NCBI GenBank assembly: GCA_021234155.1
Contig: JAJEKV010000031.1
Location: 299,896-363,895 of the forward strand
DNA: 64,000 nucleotides
Origin: Isoetes taiwanensis
Taxonomy: Eukaryota > Streptophyta > Lycopodiopsida > Isoetales > Isoetaceae
Reading direction: 5' to 3'
The notes beneath the pieces are model-generated. The model had not been told where the DNA came from and made no database searches. It saw nothing but the letters and a program-made list of their open reading frames with translations. A program made the translations under genes and the position numbers. Positions 23,768 to 38,100 of this stretch are shown one piece after another. How positions within the stretch are numbered: position 1 is the stretch's first letter; each line of letters opens with the position of its first letter.

Positions 23768-25010
23768 TGAGCACTTTTTCTTTTTTGAAGAAATGAGACA
23801 CTTATATTAAAAGAATGGCAATGATACAAGACGAATAGTGAGGAAAAAGAATGCCCCGAAGGGACAAAGACACCTCAACACTCCATACTAAAAACCTAGA
23901 GCGTAAACTTCCAATCACCTCTAGTAATCACTGTACAAAATCCCCATTCGCATTTACAATGTGCAAAATCTCTCGCCAGATGCAAAACTTTGTCTCCTCT
24001 AGGCCAGTAAACACAAGAAAACTCTGGAATAGCTTATGTCTGAGTCTTGGAACTAGAGAGGCTGCAGGTTGCTGAATCCCTTGAAAAATCCATAAACGAC
24101 GCCGTTTCCAAATCAACCAAACCAACCACGCCTTACACAGATGGAAAGCCTGCTTCTTAGGAGAGGACCATGAAGCTGGAAACAGATGAAGAAGTATCTT
24201 TGGCTACACATCCCTGATCCGTAACAATGCTCGACCCAATCCCATGCGGCTTGCAAATGTGGGCACAAGACTAGACAATGTTCAATGGACTCTCGATGAG
24301 AGCCACAAATAGGGCAAAGAAAACTCTGGTGGCTTAAATCTATGCACAAGAACATTTACCCTAATGCTGATTGCACCACTTTGCCACAAGGGAACCCTAA
24401 CCTTAGGTGGGGGGGAGAGTTCCAAGTCCATGTCCAGACGGGGCGCCAACAGAACCCCAAGCTTCAGCCCACTTGTCGAAGGAGGTAAAGTATCATGAAT
24501 AACCAATGTCGGTAGAATAACAACGAACAAAACATGACTCATCCGACCCTGAATGGACCTTCCAAATCTGAAAGACCACCCCCCCCGAGGAGAACGGGGA
24601 ATATGCATTGGAATACAGGAGGCCACTTGCTGCCGATAGCTTGATCACTTCTCTGGGGTCGAAAGGGCCTGAAAAACTCCTAAGGAGCGATTGGCCATGC
24701 CAATACCAATCCTCTAAGGTGGAGATCAGAGCCCGAGTCCAACGGGTCTGGCGTCCGGCGTGCAAGCCGGGCGCTCAAAGGCAAGTATGTCGGAGGCGAG
24801 GAACCCCGTAAAAGGAGAAGTGTGATGAAATGCGATGCATAGTCTCACGGAAAGCACCGCGCACATGCTCCCAGGCCCGCAGTACACCCTTGAGAAAAGG
24901 TGACGCGTGTGGGAACGGCCTCAGACTGCAAAGCAAGGCCCAAGGCAACTTCACAGGGACAGATGGCTTGTGAAATGCTACACAATTCTCGAGGGACTGT
25001 AAAAGCAATG
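23768..25010 (-). pseudogene. Plant L1-type LINE, 3' part of ORF2 with zf-RVT, degraded
   Basis: On the minus strand, fragments in several frames match the C-terminal region of L1-type ORF2 proteins: LPWALLCSLRPFPHASPFLKG and RAWEHVRGAF near 24970-24850, then the zf-RVT motif CPICGSHRESIEHCLVLCPH near 24310-24250, and IWKRRRLWIFQG near 24115. An A-rich tail (AAAAAAGAAAAAG on the minus strand) at about 23768-23783 marks the 3' end. Many frameshifts and stops show it is old. This LINE has a poly(A)-like tail, unlike the CT-flanked LINEs further right. Confidence 0.75.
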
Positions 25011-25143
25011 CTGCACCTGGAGTATGAGATTCTCGTGTTCACCTTTGTGGTGCAATTGGTACTTGTCATTTTATAAAATTTCTTTCTTTAAAAGATTAGT
25101 AGCTTTAGTTAGGTATGATTTGATGAAGCAGACTTATAGCTTC

Positions 25144-25445
25144 CATTCGCATGGGTGCACATCGCCTCCACATTGAAACAGGACGTTGGGCTCGGGAAGC
25201 ACGAGAGCAAAGGCTTTGCCAGTGTTGCCACCAGGGCGCCATTGAGGATGAATGTCATGCCCTTCAGATTTGCCCAACGTTTGCCCATATCTGAGAGCGA
25301 TATGTTCGATTACTAGTGCCTGGCCAGCCGTTGCATCAATTACTGACTACGGTGTCAGTGGGTTTGTTGGGGTCATACCTCCAGGAGGTTATAGATGCAC
25401 GGGCTCAGTTGTGTCCTCCGGGACGATATTGAACTGTCCTATACA
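25144..25445 (+). pseudogene. Fragment of LINE ORF2 C-terminus, divergent member of the CT-flanked family
   Basis: The frame reads RMGAHRLHIETGRW, QRLCQCC and EDECHALQICP, then a stop and GSYLQEVIDAR. It follows the layout of the ORF2 C-terminus at 29030-29290 (SHHLGVEVGRW, CQVCG, EDEDHALLRC, GRYLIDLL): a histidine-leucine/GRW block followed by a CxxC...HxxxxC zinc-binding motif. It has at least one stop and no CT tract at its ends. Confidence 0.65.
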
Positions 25446-26383
25446 ATTGTACAGCGTGCCAGCAAACTTATTATTGCTAAGGTTTTTCCCTCGAAAACCC
25501 TTCGGGGCGGGGGTTTTTTAATCCTGTCAGTAATACGCTTGCTGCTCTCTTTTTTGTTTGGGTCCCATAGGCCAATCGGTCTCCGTGGACGCTAAAAAAT
25601 CTATCTATCTACATAGATGACTTATGTATTATAAATAATCCCAATGCTTTGACTTTCTTTCAAACTGAGCAACTAAGGGTTGTTGATAACCCCTATTGGT
25701 TTTCAAGAGCAAAGACTACGATCATTAGTGCGTAAATATTTGAAAAAAAAAATTATTCTTGGCATCTAAGTTCGACGTTAATATGGCAGCATCCTCAATA
25801 CTATTAGAAATTAAACAATAGCAAGGTATTGTTGTGCCTCTGTTTAAATTAAATGTGTCTCTGACCCCATGACAAAAAGGGAAAAAAGCTTGTTCTTGGT
25901 GCATCCATTACATGGTTTTTTTAAGTTTTTTTCTAAGTATGCCATTTTTTAAAAGCCTTATATTATTGGCTTAGAAACGAGCCCAATTGGACAATTATTT
26001 TCTCTTCCTCGATTAGGGTTCTAGCATTTGATCAGACGGATTGACAGATGGAGCTGCCGAGTTCTAAACCCAAATCCGTCCTGATGCATTTCGGTTGATT
26101 CCACATATGACACTTGTTGGCTGCCTGTCCAGGTAATGATTGAGATTTCACATATGACACTTGTTGCATGCCTGTCCAGGTAATGATTGACAGATTTTGG
26201 TTTAAATCGAGATGATAGATGGTTTTTCAATTATCCAAAGCCAGAACTGCTGTTATAATTGCTTTCAAGCGCCTTGTTTCATCCTCCTCTCAAAATAATG
26301 GTAGCTAATAAGCAGTTTTTTTCCACTAGGTACTAGTTCATTATTCTCAAACAAACTTCTGCAATCTAAAATATGACATCTCA
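25446..26383. other. No gene recognised
   Basis: AT-rich sequence with a direct duplication of about 60 bp near 26096-26190 (CACATATGACACTTGTTG twice, each followed by CTGTCCAGGTAATGATTGA). Nothing else supported. Confidence 0.4.
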
Positions 26384-27016
26384 CTGGGCTTGTGGATGAA
26401 GAGGGATCTTCAAATCAGGCTATTATATTAACGACCAAATTAATTCTATTAGTTTGACTTCTATTAATTCTGGTTTTTGTAGACCAATTGGCATTTGTTC
26501 TTATTTAGTCTCTCTTTTCTGTGATTTGCTTCTGCACATCTAGTTGTAATCCGTCTAAATTGTGACCAGAATTCTTTGAACTTCCTTGTCTTATAGTTGT
26601 GCAGATTGTATTTTCCATTTTGAGTGGAATAGTTTACTCTATGAATTATGTGCAAGGTATTAGTTACAATACATCCTAGACTCAATTAGTTGTCGTGCTG
26701 ATGGAATAGTTAATCTATGAATTATCTGCAGAGTATTTGTAATCAATACATCCTAGACTCAATTAATTGTCAAACTGAGTTTTTTGCCTCTATTTGGTAT
26801 CTGGAAATAGGCCTTGTTGCTGGACTGATACACCCGAACCACTTGCTATTTAAATTACTTGAACCACTATTGACCTATTTTGATGGCACTTCCTATGTCT
26901 AAATATCTCTATATTTTTCATTGTTGTGTTAGTTGATTGCTGCAAATGTATTGGAATGGTTACCATTTAGTGCCAAATGAATATTTTGTATTTGCTGATC
27001 TGAGCATGTGCTACAA

Positions 27017-27207
27017 CATGGGAGTCACCTCAGGGGCACTCCCTTTTCGGTCCAGGAAGACCTCCAGTTCAATTAACTCGGCGGCGTGATGAGTTATGTA
27101 AGGTTCGAGAGGCGAGGCTCCAAAGAAAATGGGCAGTCTATCGGAGAGCTGGCGCACTTATTCTTGATCAGTGGCCTCAGAACCCTTGGTTAGGTTTCGT
27201 CTAATCG
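27017..27207 (+). other. Coding-like fragment, perhaps an old LINE tail
   Basis: A 60-codon open frame (GHSLFGPGRPPVQLTRRRDE, WPQNPWLGFV then TAA) followed by a T-rich stretch like plant LINE 3' ends. I do not match it to a specific family; it is likely an insertion into the intron of the surrounding unit. Confidence 0.3.
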
Positions 27208-27423
27208 CACTAGGAATGACGTCTTAGTCGCTTTTGCCTGGCTCGGGTCTGCTGTTGTTCTGTTCTTATTGTTTTTGTATTGCTTATGTTCTATTATTTA
27301 TAATGTTTCGGTGATGGGCCTTTGCCCCACATTTTGGTTCCGGCTTATGACGCTTTTTCTGTATTCGGTCTCATAACCCGATTGGGTTTCTGCAGACGAT
27401 AAAACCTCTGTCTGTCTGCGTGC

Positions 27424-27610
27424 ATGAGTAAATGCCCGTCATGCAATGCGTGCATGCGTGCATGCGTGCATGGCTGCGTGCTCGCCTTGCATGCAATGCG
27501 TGCGTGCATGCGTACGTCCCGTCGTCCGGTCCGTCGGGTCCGTCAGATCCGTCCGTCCGGGTCCGATCCGTCAAATCCGTCCGTCAAATCCGTTCGCCTC
27601 ACACCCGCCG
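27424..27610. repeat. GC-rich simple repeat (GTGCATGC then GTCCGTC types)
   Basis: A run of CGTGCATG/CATGCGTG units (27445-27515) passes into GTCCGTCNGATCC-like units (27520-27600). Low-complexity sequence opens several frames with no real coding signal. Confidence 0.85.
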
Positions 27611-28116
27611 ATGCGTGATATTATTTATGGGTTTTCTACCTTTACCATGATATGATTTAGATTTTTTATCATGTACTGAAGGCAATGCAACGCATAATGA
27701 TTCATAAGAAAGGGTTGTTCTGTTAATGTCGTGCATTAGGCTCCAGGTTAGGTAGCAAACTTATGCTGATGCAATCTAAATAAATGCTACAATATAACTT
27801 ACTAGTTTTATTCTTTCTGGACCGTATTTTACATTCATAGATACTTAAAAGGTCTGACATCGATAACAAGTGGTTCTTTGCGACGACACATGTAATATGG
27901 GTTGCGAACTAACTTCGTTTGTTTGCTTTCTATGGAAGCAGGTAACAGCAAAGACCTTGACCTTTGATGTATTTGAACAACAGAAGTTGCCTTCGTAGAA
28001 GGGAGTAAATTGTTCTGTTGCTCTGAATGTTAATTTTTAGTTTAGTTTAAGGAAATATTTTACGGTCTTATTTTTATTACTATCTTACATTTAAAAGATT
28101 TGGCTTCATTGGGTTT

Positions 28117-29579
<1,463 letters not shown>

Positions 29580-29931
29580 TGCTAGAGTAAAAAACACCTT
29601 CATTTCCTTCTCTCTCTCTCTTGGGTTTCCCCTTGATTGCTTGAATTTTGTATCTCTCGCCATATCCTTGAGGATAAAATTATCTGATATAGCTCCTCGG
29701 GGGCTCGGGAGCTCTTCTCGGGCATAACGCAGCCGTTTCCAAATGGAGCCCAAATTCCACCCGAACTGCGGGAATTCAATTTGTTGGCGCGAACCAATCT
29801 TGGAATCATGAAATGGCCTTCTTTCTTTCATTTCCCCCAAAGCTCTACTACAGTCCGACCTCAGTGGGTTTTATTTTCCTCCATTTGCTTCCCAAATCGC
29901 TGTTATGGTCCGGCATTAACAATATTTTGAT

Positions 29932-31250
29932 ATGGATCCTCTGATTTTGGGGATGATTGCAATGGTTTTGCGCACAATTATGCTCGGCATTGCATTGCAG
30001 CAGTTTTGCCTAAACCTGATGGATTCATATCACGATTCCGAGCTCTTAGACTTAGCTATGGAGACTGAAACCATAGAATGCAGTCGACTCATGACTTGCT
30101 GTCAATTTACCTCAAGTGATTCTGTTGGGGACAGCCAGATTAAAGAGGCCTTCAAGAAGATTTTGGGTTGCACAGGAGCCGGACTACGGTGGGATAGCAT
30201 TGACAACCATGCCTGGAATTGCTTGCCCTCTTATGAGGATGATATGTGGAGGCAATGTTACAGGATGTCAAGAGCATCATTCGATAAGCTGGTAGGTCTT
30301 CTGGCCCCATATTTTGTAAATCCTGGCAGGAAAGTAAGGCCTCCCATAGATCCGAGAAGGGCTGTAGCTATGGTAGTTTACTTCCTTGCTCATGGGGAAT
30401 CTCCTCTGCATGTTGGAAGGAGATTCTATGCTGGTCAGTCAACAGTACAAAAATATATGAGGAAGATCACACTAGCTTTGGCTTCCAAGAACATGCTGTA
30501 TAGGAGATTTGTAGCTATTCCATCAGGGCAGAGATTACTTGACATTATAGCAGAATTTAAGGAGGCCACTGGTCTGCCAAACGTGTTTGCTGCTGTTGAT
30601 GGGAGCCACATATATTTGTACAGAAAACCCAAGAAAAAAGATCATGCAAATGACTACTACAACAAGAATAAAAGACATTCTATTTTGTTTCAAGGTTGTG
30701 TTACTCATAGTAAATTGTTTGTGAATGTCTGTTGTATTAGAGTAGGATCTGTACATGATTCTGGACATTTCAGGAGAAGCACCATTTATAACAGGTTGGC
30801 CTCCAAATCCATATTGCAGGAACCTATTGTTAGATTAAAAGGGAAGAAGATGTAGTTGTAAACATACCTCCTCAATTGCTTGGAGATTCTGCATATCCTA
30901 GCAGGCCATTTCTGCTAAAGGTTTTTCCAGACCCTGATAACAAAAAGAATCGATTCAACAAGAGAATCTGCAGAGGCAGAGTTGTAATTGAGAATGGATT
31001 TGGTATTGTCAAGGAGAAATGGAGAATCTTAAAGAGTCTTACTGTTCAAGCATCACAAGCTAGCAAAATCGTGCATGCTTGTGCTGTTCTATGGAACTTC
31101 TGTATTTTTGAGAGAAAGGGATTGGATTTGCTGCCACTAACTCCAGAATGCCCTCATGTCGAGTACTATGAGACTCAAGACATGAACAGGAAGCTGAAAA
31201 AGGAGGGAGATCAGATCAGGCACATCCTACTCCAAAATCTGGAAAAGTAA
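29932..31250 (+). pseudogene. PIF/Harbinger (HARBI1-like) transposase, one frameshift
   Basis: A cut-and-paste DDE transposase. Starts MDPLILGMIAMV; the open frame to 30855 carries WDSIDNHAWN, RMSRASFDKLVGLLAPYF (helix-turn-helix region) and the first catalytic Asp in FAAVDGSHIYLY. At about 30848 the frame shifts; the remainder (VNIPPQLLGDSAYPSRPFLL with the second Asp, then GRVVIENGFGIVKEKWRIL with the catalytic Glu) runs open to a stop at 31250. All three DDE residues are intact across the two frames, so a single lesion separates this from a full-length protein of about 440 residues. A Myb-like partner fragment lies convergently at 32678-32812. Confidence 0.92.
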
Positions 31251-32677
31251 ATGAGCTGGCCTTCATCTCATTTGGACATGGTGTTGTGAGAACTTGATGT
31301 GTTTGGAATGATAAATTGAATGAAAGTTCATTGCAATATTTGTATCAGCAACTTTATTTGCATTGCTTGTTTTATAAAACTTTTACTTGCATTGTTTGTG
31401 GCAGAAATTTTCTTTGCATGACATTCTTTGCTTTGCAGAAAGTTAACATAAAGTAGAGTACTCAAACACATCAGATATCAGTAAAACGAAAAAACTCAAT
31501 TGTATTCATTGAATCGGGTTCACAAATGTATGCATGCACTCAAATGTAGTGCTAATGAATGAAACAATCTTGAACAATGAAAAGTAAGTCTCGAGTTCTA
31601 ACTACACTTCATGTACTTAAGAAAACAAAGGGATATCAGCAACCCCACTTCAAAGCTTCAGATTCAAGCTCTTTTGTCCACCTTTCTGGATCAAGCTCAC
31701 TTGTCCCTGTCACAAAATCTGTTAGTGAAAAAAATAAATGAAGGTACTACAAAATGAAGTTACAGGGAACTGTTTGTCCTTTCTATTACTCCAAAAAACA
31801 TGTACAACAGCAACATTTCTTTGTATTTTTTACAAAAAGGGGTGTTCGTGGGATTCATCTTCCACAAAAGGAAACACATAAAAGCTAAAGAAACCTGTAA
31901 AGCTGAAGAAAAGGAAGAACAAAACAAAAAAAGAGGCCGGCTTCAACATGCAACACAACTTGTCTCGGGTGTTTTGATCTCCATCATAACCCAAAGACCA
32001 GAAATCTTCACAAAAAGTAAACTTCGACATGGACCTTCGCGGGGCGGGCGTTCATAGCCCACTCGAATAACTTCGGGCTCCACTCGAATGCCCATGTCCA
32101 AATATTGCACCAAAGCTTGCGGTTATGGAGTTATGAGTCTTTTACGTGATTCAAAGACAGAAAGCTCATTCTCCCGACTTGGTGCATGAGGAATTTACAC
32201 TGCCACGAGACATATTGTCCGCGAGTCGAGGAGGAGGAGGAGGATGGCGATGGAGAAGGATGGCGCCCGGAATCAAGCGCTCACGAACCTCGCCTCCGGT
32301 CGGGCCATCTCCTCAGGAAACGTAGAATAGGAAAAGAAAATGTTGGCACACAAATCAAGGACATAATTTATGGGAGTCTGCTATCTAATGGTAGTATGGT
32401 ACACGAAATTATGGCTCGAATGACATCTAAGGAAAAAGGCAACTGCCATGAAATCTAATGGTCCTGAAATGTAATGGTTTATATGCCCAATTACGCACTA
32501 TTTATGGTCGACAACAACTGGCGGCAACTTTCTATGGACTACAATTTCCCGCCATCAAGCATTATAGAATAGAATGTTGCAATTCCAGTGGGATTTGCAG
32601 GAAAAAGACAATACAACATCTAACAATAAAGAACAAAGATACAAAGCCATTGCAAACTAAAAATACTTAAAGTACCT
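31251..32677. other. Interior of Harbinger element 1, mostly unassigned
   Basis: On the minus strand an exon-like frame at about 31640-31712 ends LDPERWTKELESEALKWGC then stop; it may be the remains of a second, convergent gene. 31800-32060 is low-complexity. The rest holds no feature I can identify. Confidence 0.35.
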
Positions 32678-32981
<304 letters not shown>

Positions 32982-33090
32982 GCCTCCCCGCCCTTCTTTC
33001 GTGGGACTTTGTTTCATTATTCTCAGTCTCCACAGGCTACCATAACACTGATTTCCTTTGTGGATTCCAAACAAAGTGCACAATCCAATT

Positions 33091-34027
33091 ATGGCTTCCT
33101 CTTCTTCGCATCTTGATGATGAGGGATCTTCAAATCAGGTCCTATTTTACTTGATTGCTTTTATCTCAGGTGGTTGAAGATCACAGAGGCATTTTTCTGA
33201 ATGCTTTTAGCTCTCTATTAATTTGCTTTTGGAATTGATTACGTAATCACTTATGCATATACTATGCAAGATTTTCTTTGCCAGTTTGCATTTATCATGT
33301 GATTATGCTGAATTTTTTTGCTGAAATTATATGCTTGGATACACCTTCATGAAGCTGAAATATTTTGCTGAAATTATATGCTTGGATACACCGTTATGAA
33401 GCTGAAATTATTTGCATAAGAGCGTATAACTGTTTTGCATATATTGTGCAGAAGGTTCTTTGCGAGATTGCATTTGTGAATTGGTATAATTATTGATTGA
33501 ATGCAAGTGACTAGATACATCTCAGCATTGGCGCTCTTGCGATATCATTTTTCCTAGTTCTTTTATACTTACATTATGGGCTGATCACATCTTTATGTAG
33601 TTAAAATTACATGCATATTAACTAGTCTAATAGCGCGCAACATCTCCTACATCTACTTATTGTTAGTCTTATTAGAATACTACTGCTTATGGGAAAAAGC
33701 CTTTCTTATAGTATTTCCTTTTCTTATTTAATTGCAACAAGCTCTGTCTATCTGGATAAATCTTGTGTTTTGCAATCTTCATGAATATGGCTTCTATATT
33801 GTTTATCTTCACTATTGATTCTTTTTTGATGGAATTTATGATTGGTGTGAGACCGTTTTGTACATTCATACTACTTAGAAGGTTTGACATCGATAACAAG
33901 TGGTTCTTTGCTACGACACCTGTAATACGGCTTGCAACTAACTTCGTTTGTTTGCTTGCTATGGATGCAGGTAACAACAAAGGCCTTGACTTTTGACGTA
34001 TTTAGACAACAGAAATTGCCTTCGTAG
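33091..34027 (+). CDS. Small two-exon gene-like unit, copy 2 (34-residue product predicted)
   Basis: First exon 33091-33138 encodes MASSSSHLDDEGSSNQ and ends CAG|GTCCTA. The last exon, 33971-34027, after an ATGCAG acceptor, encodes VTTKALTFDVFRQQKLPS then TAG. The junction is phase 0. Copy 1 (27942-27998) preserves the last exon with substitutions V-T-A-K-T and E for R but no frame lesion, which suggests past selection or a recent duplication. Internal exons may exist between 33139 and 33970; I see none. I do not recognise the protein. The intron has a 50-bp tandem duplication (33317-33410, TGAAATTATATGCTTGGATA twice). Confidence 0.45.
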
Positions 34028-34167
34028 AAGGGAGTAATCGTTTCTGTTTGTTTGAATGCATCTTTAATTTACTCTTGAAGAGATATGTTACGGTCTTAAA
34101 TATTACACTATTCTACATTAGGTAAAATATGGTTTTGCTTGGTTTAGCTTTTGCTAAGGTGCTCTAC

Positions 34168-34320
<153 letters not shown>

Positions 34321-34379
34321 GCTTGCTTTCGGGCTTAAAGAAGATATTGGCTGACATCTTGGTCAATCTGAACCTAGTC

Positions 34380-35099
34380 ATGGTGAAGCTCATGGATATG
34401 ATGGAGCAAATGCGGAAGGAGGCAACAAACAGAGAACTAGAGGCAACTAAGAAAGAATCGGAACTGGTAAGTACATTGCGTCAAATTTCTAGTTCTTTGT
34501 TTGAAGTGCAACAGGATAATAGAGTGTTGAAAGAGGAATTTGCGGCCATGAGAGCAGAACTAAAGCAGGAAAATCAGATGTTGAGAGATGAGATTACCAG
34601 GTTGAAAGAAAGAGAAGTTGAAGAGGAGTTTGACGGGGACGATGAAGAGGATGATGAATCAGAAACAGTGAAAGAGGTAGTCAATAAGCTGAATACACGC
34701 ATGAATGATATCTTGGAAATGCAGGAACGGCACAAAAGCGCATTGAACTTGAGAGTAGCAGGCTTACCTGAAGTGGAGAATGAGAATACGAAGAATGAAG
34801 TAGCACGCCTCTTCTTAGAACATATGAACCTGGAAGGGATCGAGATTGAAGAGGCTTTCAGAGCAGGAATGAAAGGTGATAAACCACGAAATGTGGTGGT
34901 GAAATTCTCAAACCGTGCTAGCAGAGTTAGGGTGCTTCAGAAAAAGACGGAATTGAAAGGTAAAAATGTCTGGATCAATGAGGATTTGACAAAGGAACAA
35001 TATGAAAGTCATAAAGTGGAAATTCAAAAATTCAAGGCAGCAAAGCAAAGCAACGAGAAGGTATTTTGGAGGAATGGGAAGGTGCAGGTCTTGGAATAG
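34380..35099 (+). CDS. LINE ORF1: coiled-coil plus L1-type RRM/CTD nucleic-acid-binding protein
   Basis: 239 codons from the ATG at 34380 with no stop. Residues about 1-90 form a heptad-rich coiled coil (RNRELEATKKESE-like, VLKEEFAAMRAELKQEN), then an acidic linker (EEFDGDDEEDDESE). After this comes a second helix and an L1 ORF1p-like core: ALNLRVAGLPEVENENTK, then FRAGMKGDKPRNVVVKF, and VWINEDLTKEQ. That order (coiled coil, RRM-like, C-terminal domain) is the layout of animal L1 ORF1 proteins, which trimerise and coat LINE RNA. No CCHC zinc knuckle is seen, unlike many flowering-plant L1 ORF1 proteins. The ORF ends 21 bp before ORF2 starts. Confidence 0.8.
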   Translation: MVKLMDMMEQMRKEATNRELEATKKESELVSTLRQISSSLFEVQQDNRVLKEEFAAMRAELKQENQMLRDEITRLKEREVEEEFDGDDEEDDESETVKEVVNKLNTRMNDILEMQERHKSALNLRVAGLPEVENENTKNEVARLFLEHMNLEGIEIEEAFRAGMKGDKPRNVVVKFSNRASRVRVLQKKTELKGKNVWINEDLTKEQYESHKVEIQKFKAAKQSNEKVFWRNGKVQVLE

Positions 35100-35120
35100 G
35101 GAATAGAGGCCATCAGGATT

Positions 35121-38100
35121 ATGGCGTGGAATATAAATCAGCTGAACATTGGAAAAATATACTCGATGGAGGATGTGTTGGTATCAGTGGACTTGATATT
35201 CTTTCTAGAAACATGGGAACATGAAGAATTTGGCCTACCAGATATACCGGGATTTAATATTCTGCATTCAGTATGGAATAGGAAAGAATGGAGAAGAAGA
35301 GGTTTTGGAGGGATTGCCTGTTACATAAGACAGGAGAAGTCACATTTAGTGAAACTAGTGAAGGACTCTAAACAACATATCTGGGTAGAATTCTTGGGCA
35401 AAGAACGTAGAGTTTTCATTGCAGGTTGTTATTTTCCTCCATTAAAGCAGCAAACATACCAGATGTATAACTTGGATATGGATGATCCTTTCCGGGTGCT
35501 TGAGCAAGATATTGCAGGGTTCATGGAATTAGGGGAAGTGGTGCTTATGGGGGATTTTAATGGGAGAACAGCTGGGAAACAGGCGGCAATATCAAGTGAG
35601 CATGGAGACCCAATTTGGATGGAACAGTTAGACACACAGGAATTACGTGATATTGGTTGGGACCGCACTTCACTAGATGTGGATCAATGGCAAACACCGA
35701 TGGGCACTGCTTTGTTGAATATGTGTAGTGGCTTGAATTTGCTTTTATACAATGGCACCAGGAATTTCCCAGAGAGCTCTAAATGCACATGCAGGGGGAA
35801 AAGCATAGTAGACTATTTCATTGCAGCAGCACATTTTAGGCACCAAGTAGTATCATTGCAAGTATTGGATGCGAGAAGTGAATCTGATCATGTACCTGTC
35901 GTTGCCTCAATCCTAGCAGCTAACCGTCTTCCGGAAACACCCAAAGAGGTTAGAGAGATGGATAGAATATTTGTGACTAGGCGGAAAGAGGAAGCATACT
36001 TTGACATGTTTGAAAAGAGATATGAACAAATAGAGTGGCCCGAAGGGGTAAGTGACACCCTGACTTCTTTGATTACTACCGTAGCACATGAATGTTTTAG
36101 CTCAAAGCGTCGACAGAAAGGGCTACCTTGCAATGGCTGGTTTGATAATGAATGTAAGGAAAAAAGGAGACAATATAAGAGTGCAACTGGCGCAGCCAGG
36201 ACACAATTGATCAAAGAGTTTAAAACTCTTACGAAAGCGAAGAAACGGGCATTTTTGCGGTGCAAACAAGAGGAGATGGTGAAGGATTTGTTGGTAGACC
36301 CCTTTAAGTTTTGGAAGAAGATCAAACAAAGCAGGCATGAAGACATACCCCTGCAATCAGAAGATCTGCTAAGCATGGTGAGGAAACTATACCATGTGGA
36401 AGGCTTGAGGGAGACAGAACAGAAAAGAGAATGCACATTGACTATCTCGAGTGAAGATGTACAAGATGGGCTTGATAAGCTGGCGAATAGAAAGGCAGCT
36501 GACTCCACGGGGTTAGTGGCCGAGCTTCTAAAGTGGGCAGGACCTAAGATGGTAGAGGTGCTTACACAGATGTTTAATGCAGCATTGCGGGATGGATATC
36601 CCGCAGCCGTATAAAAGCCAATCGGTGGTCCCCATATATAAGGCTGGGGGATCGAAGGGATCCGGCAACTATAGAATGATTATGGTTAGTAACCTATTTG
36701 CAAAATTGTATGCCACAATCATAGAGCAAAAGTTAGCGGTTGGACGAGAGAAGCATGATGTTAGGGCTAAAGGGCAAAGCGGGATTTAGACCACGGAAAT
36801 CCACAATTGATCATCTTGTCACTTTTCGTGTTATGATAGATGCTGTTAAGGGGACACGTAAACCACTTTTTGCTGCGTTTGTAGATTGCACCAAGGCCTT
36901 TGATACGGTCTGCAGGGGATACCTTTGGGACAGTCTGGAAAGGGTAAACATACCAGAAGAATATAGACTGTATGATAAAGTGTTGGTTACACTCTCTAGA
37001 CCCTTTAGTGAGGAGTGCAATGAGGTAGTGATCAGCAACATTGGGGTCAAGCAGGGCTGCCCCATGTCCCCGACTCTCTTTGGGATATTCATTGATGAAT
37101 TGGAGGAGTGGATACATAATATGGGGGGAGATGGGACTCCGTTGGCTGAGTATCTTATTCTCTCACTCTTATATGCAGATGATATTGTGCTGATTGCTAG
37201 AAGCAAGGAGGGGATGCAAAAACACTTGGATGTCTTAGCTGCTTTTTGTGATGCCAAGGGGCTGAAGGTAAACCTTACCAAAACTAAGGTGGTGATCTTT
37301 GGGACCACTCTGGACAAGAACTATGCTTTCTTCTACAAAGGTGACCCTGTCGAGATTTCTACATCTTACAAATACTTGGGGATTGTAGTAGATAAAAATT
37401 TCATGTGGAATCAAATAGTAGAGCAGAGGGTAAATGGTGGGCTTAAAGCTTTCTTTGCGATGCAAAGGAAATGTGCCAAGGCTGGTGTGTGGAGTTTCAG
37501 GCTAAAACGAATGCTATTTAAGACGCTGGTGGGCGGTTGTGCTTTATGGATGTGAAGTATGGGGGCGGGCTTTTCGTTGGAATTGTGGCAAAAGATCGAA
37601 AAAAAGGTACAAAAGAAATTCCTTCATGCGGAACTAGGAGTTAAAATGCAAACCCCATATGAGATGATGTTGGCTGAATGCGGTATGTTGCCCCTAGAAT
37701 GTGAGGCTATATGCCAGTTTCTCACTTACCTGTGCAAGGTAGGCAGTTTGGAAGAAGACAGCTATCCCCGCCTGGCTCTAAAGGAGTCATTTGACAAGGG
37801 GTGGTATGCGGGTGGGATGATTTGGTTAAGGAGATGGGGGCTAAGCATTGAAAACCTGGAGCATAATAAGGGCAGGATCCGAGAGTGGGTGATGGAGACA
37901 GTTATGTTAAGAGTCTGGTCTAGGCTAGGTACAAAGATGTCACACTATAGGGCACAGATGAATCCTTCTTTGCAGGAAATGGAGTATTTGGACACTAACA
38001 TCTTGACTAAGAAGAGGCATGTCATATGCAGAATGAGGTTGAGTGCACATCATCTGGATGTGGAAGTAGGCAGATGGATGAAAATAGCACATGAACATAG

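Larger units (their letters stand above)
26384..27998 (+). pseudogene. Small two-exon gene-like unit, copy 1 (decayed)
   Basis: Homologous to the better copy at 33091-34027. The first-exon remnant at about 26395-26418 keeps GATGAAGAGGGATCTTCAAA but has lost the ATG region, and its donor has become GC. The last exon, 27942-27998, follows a CAG acceptor and encodes VTAKTLTFDVFEQQKLPS then TAG. Similarity to copy 2 covers about 130 bp of intron and about 120 bp 3' of the stop, right up to the CT tract at 28119. The intervening segment is longer than in copy 2 and includes other material (27017-27610). Confidence 0.55.
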
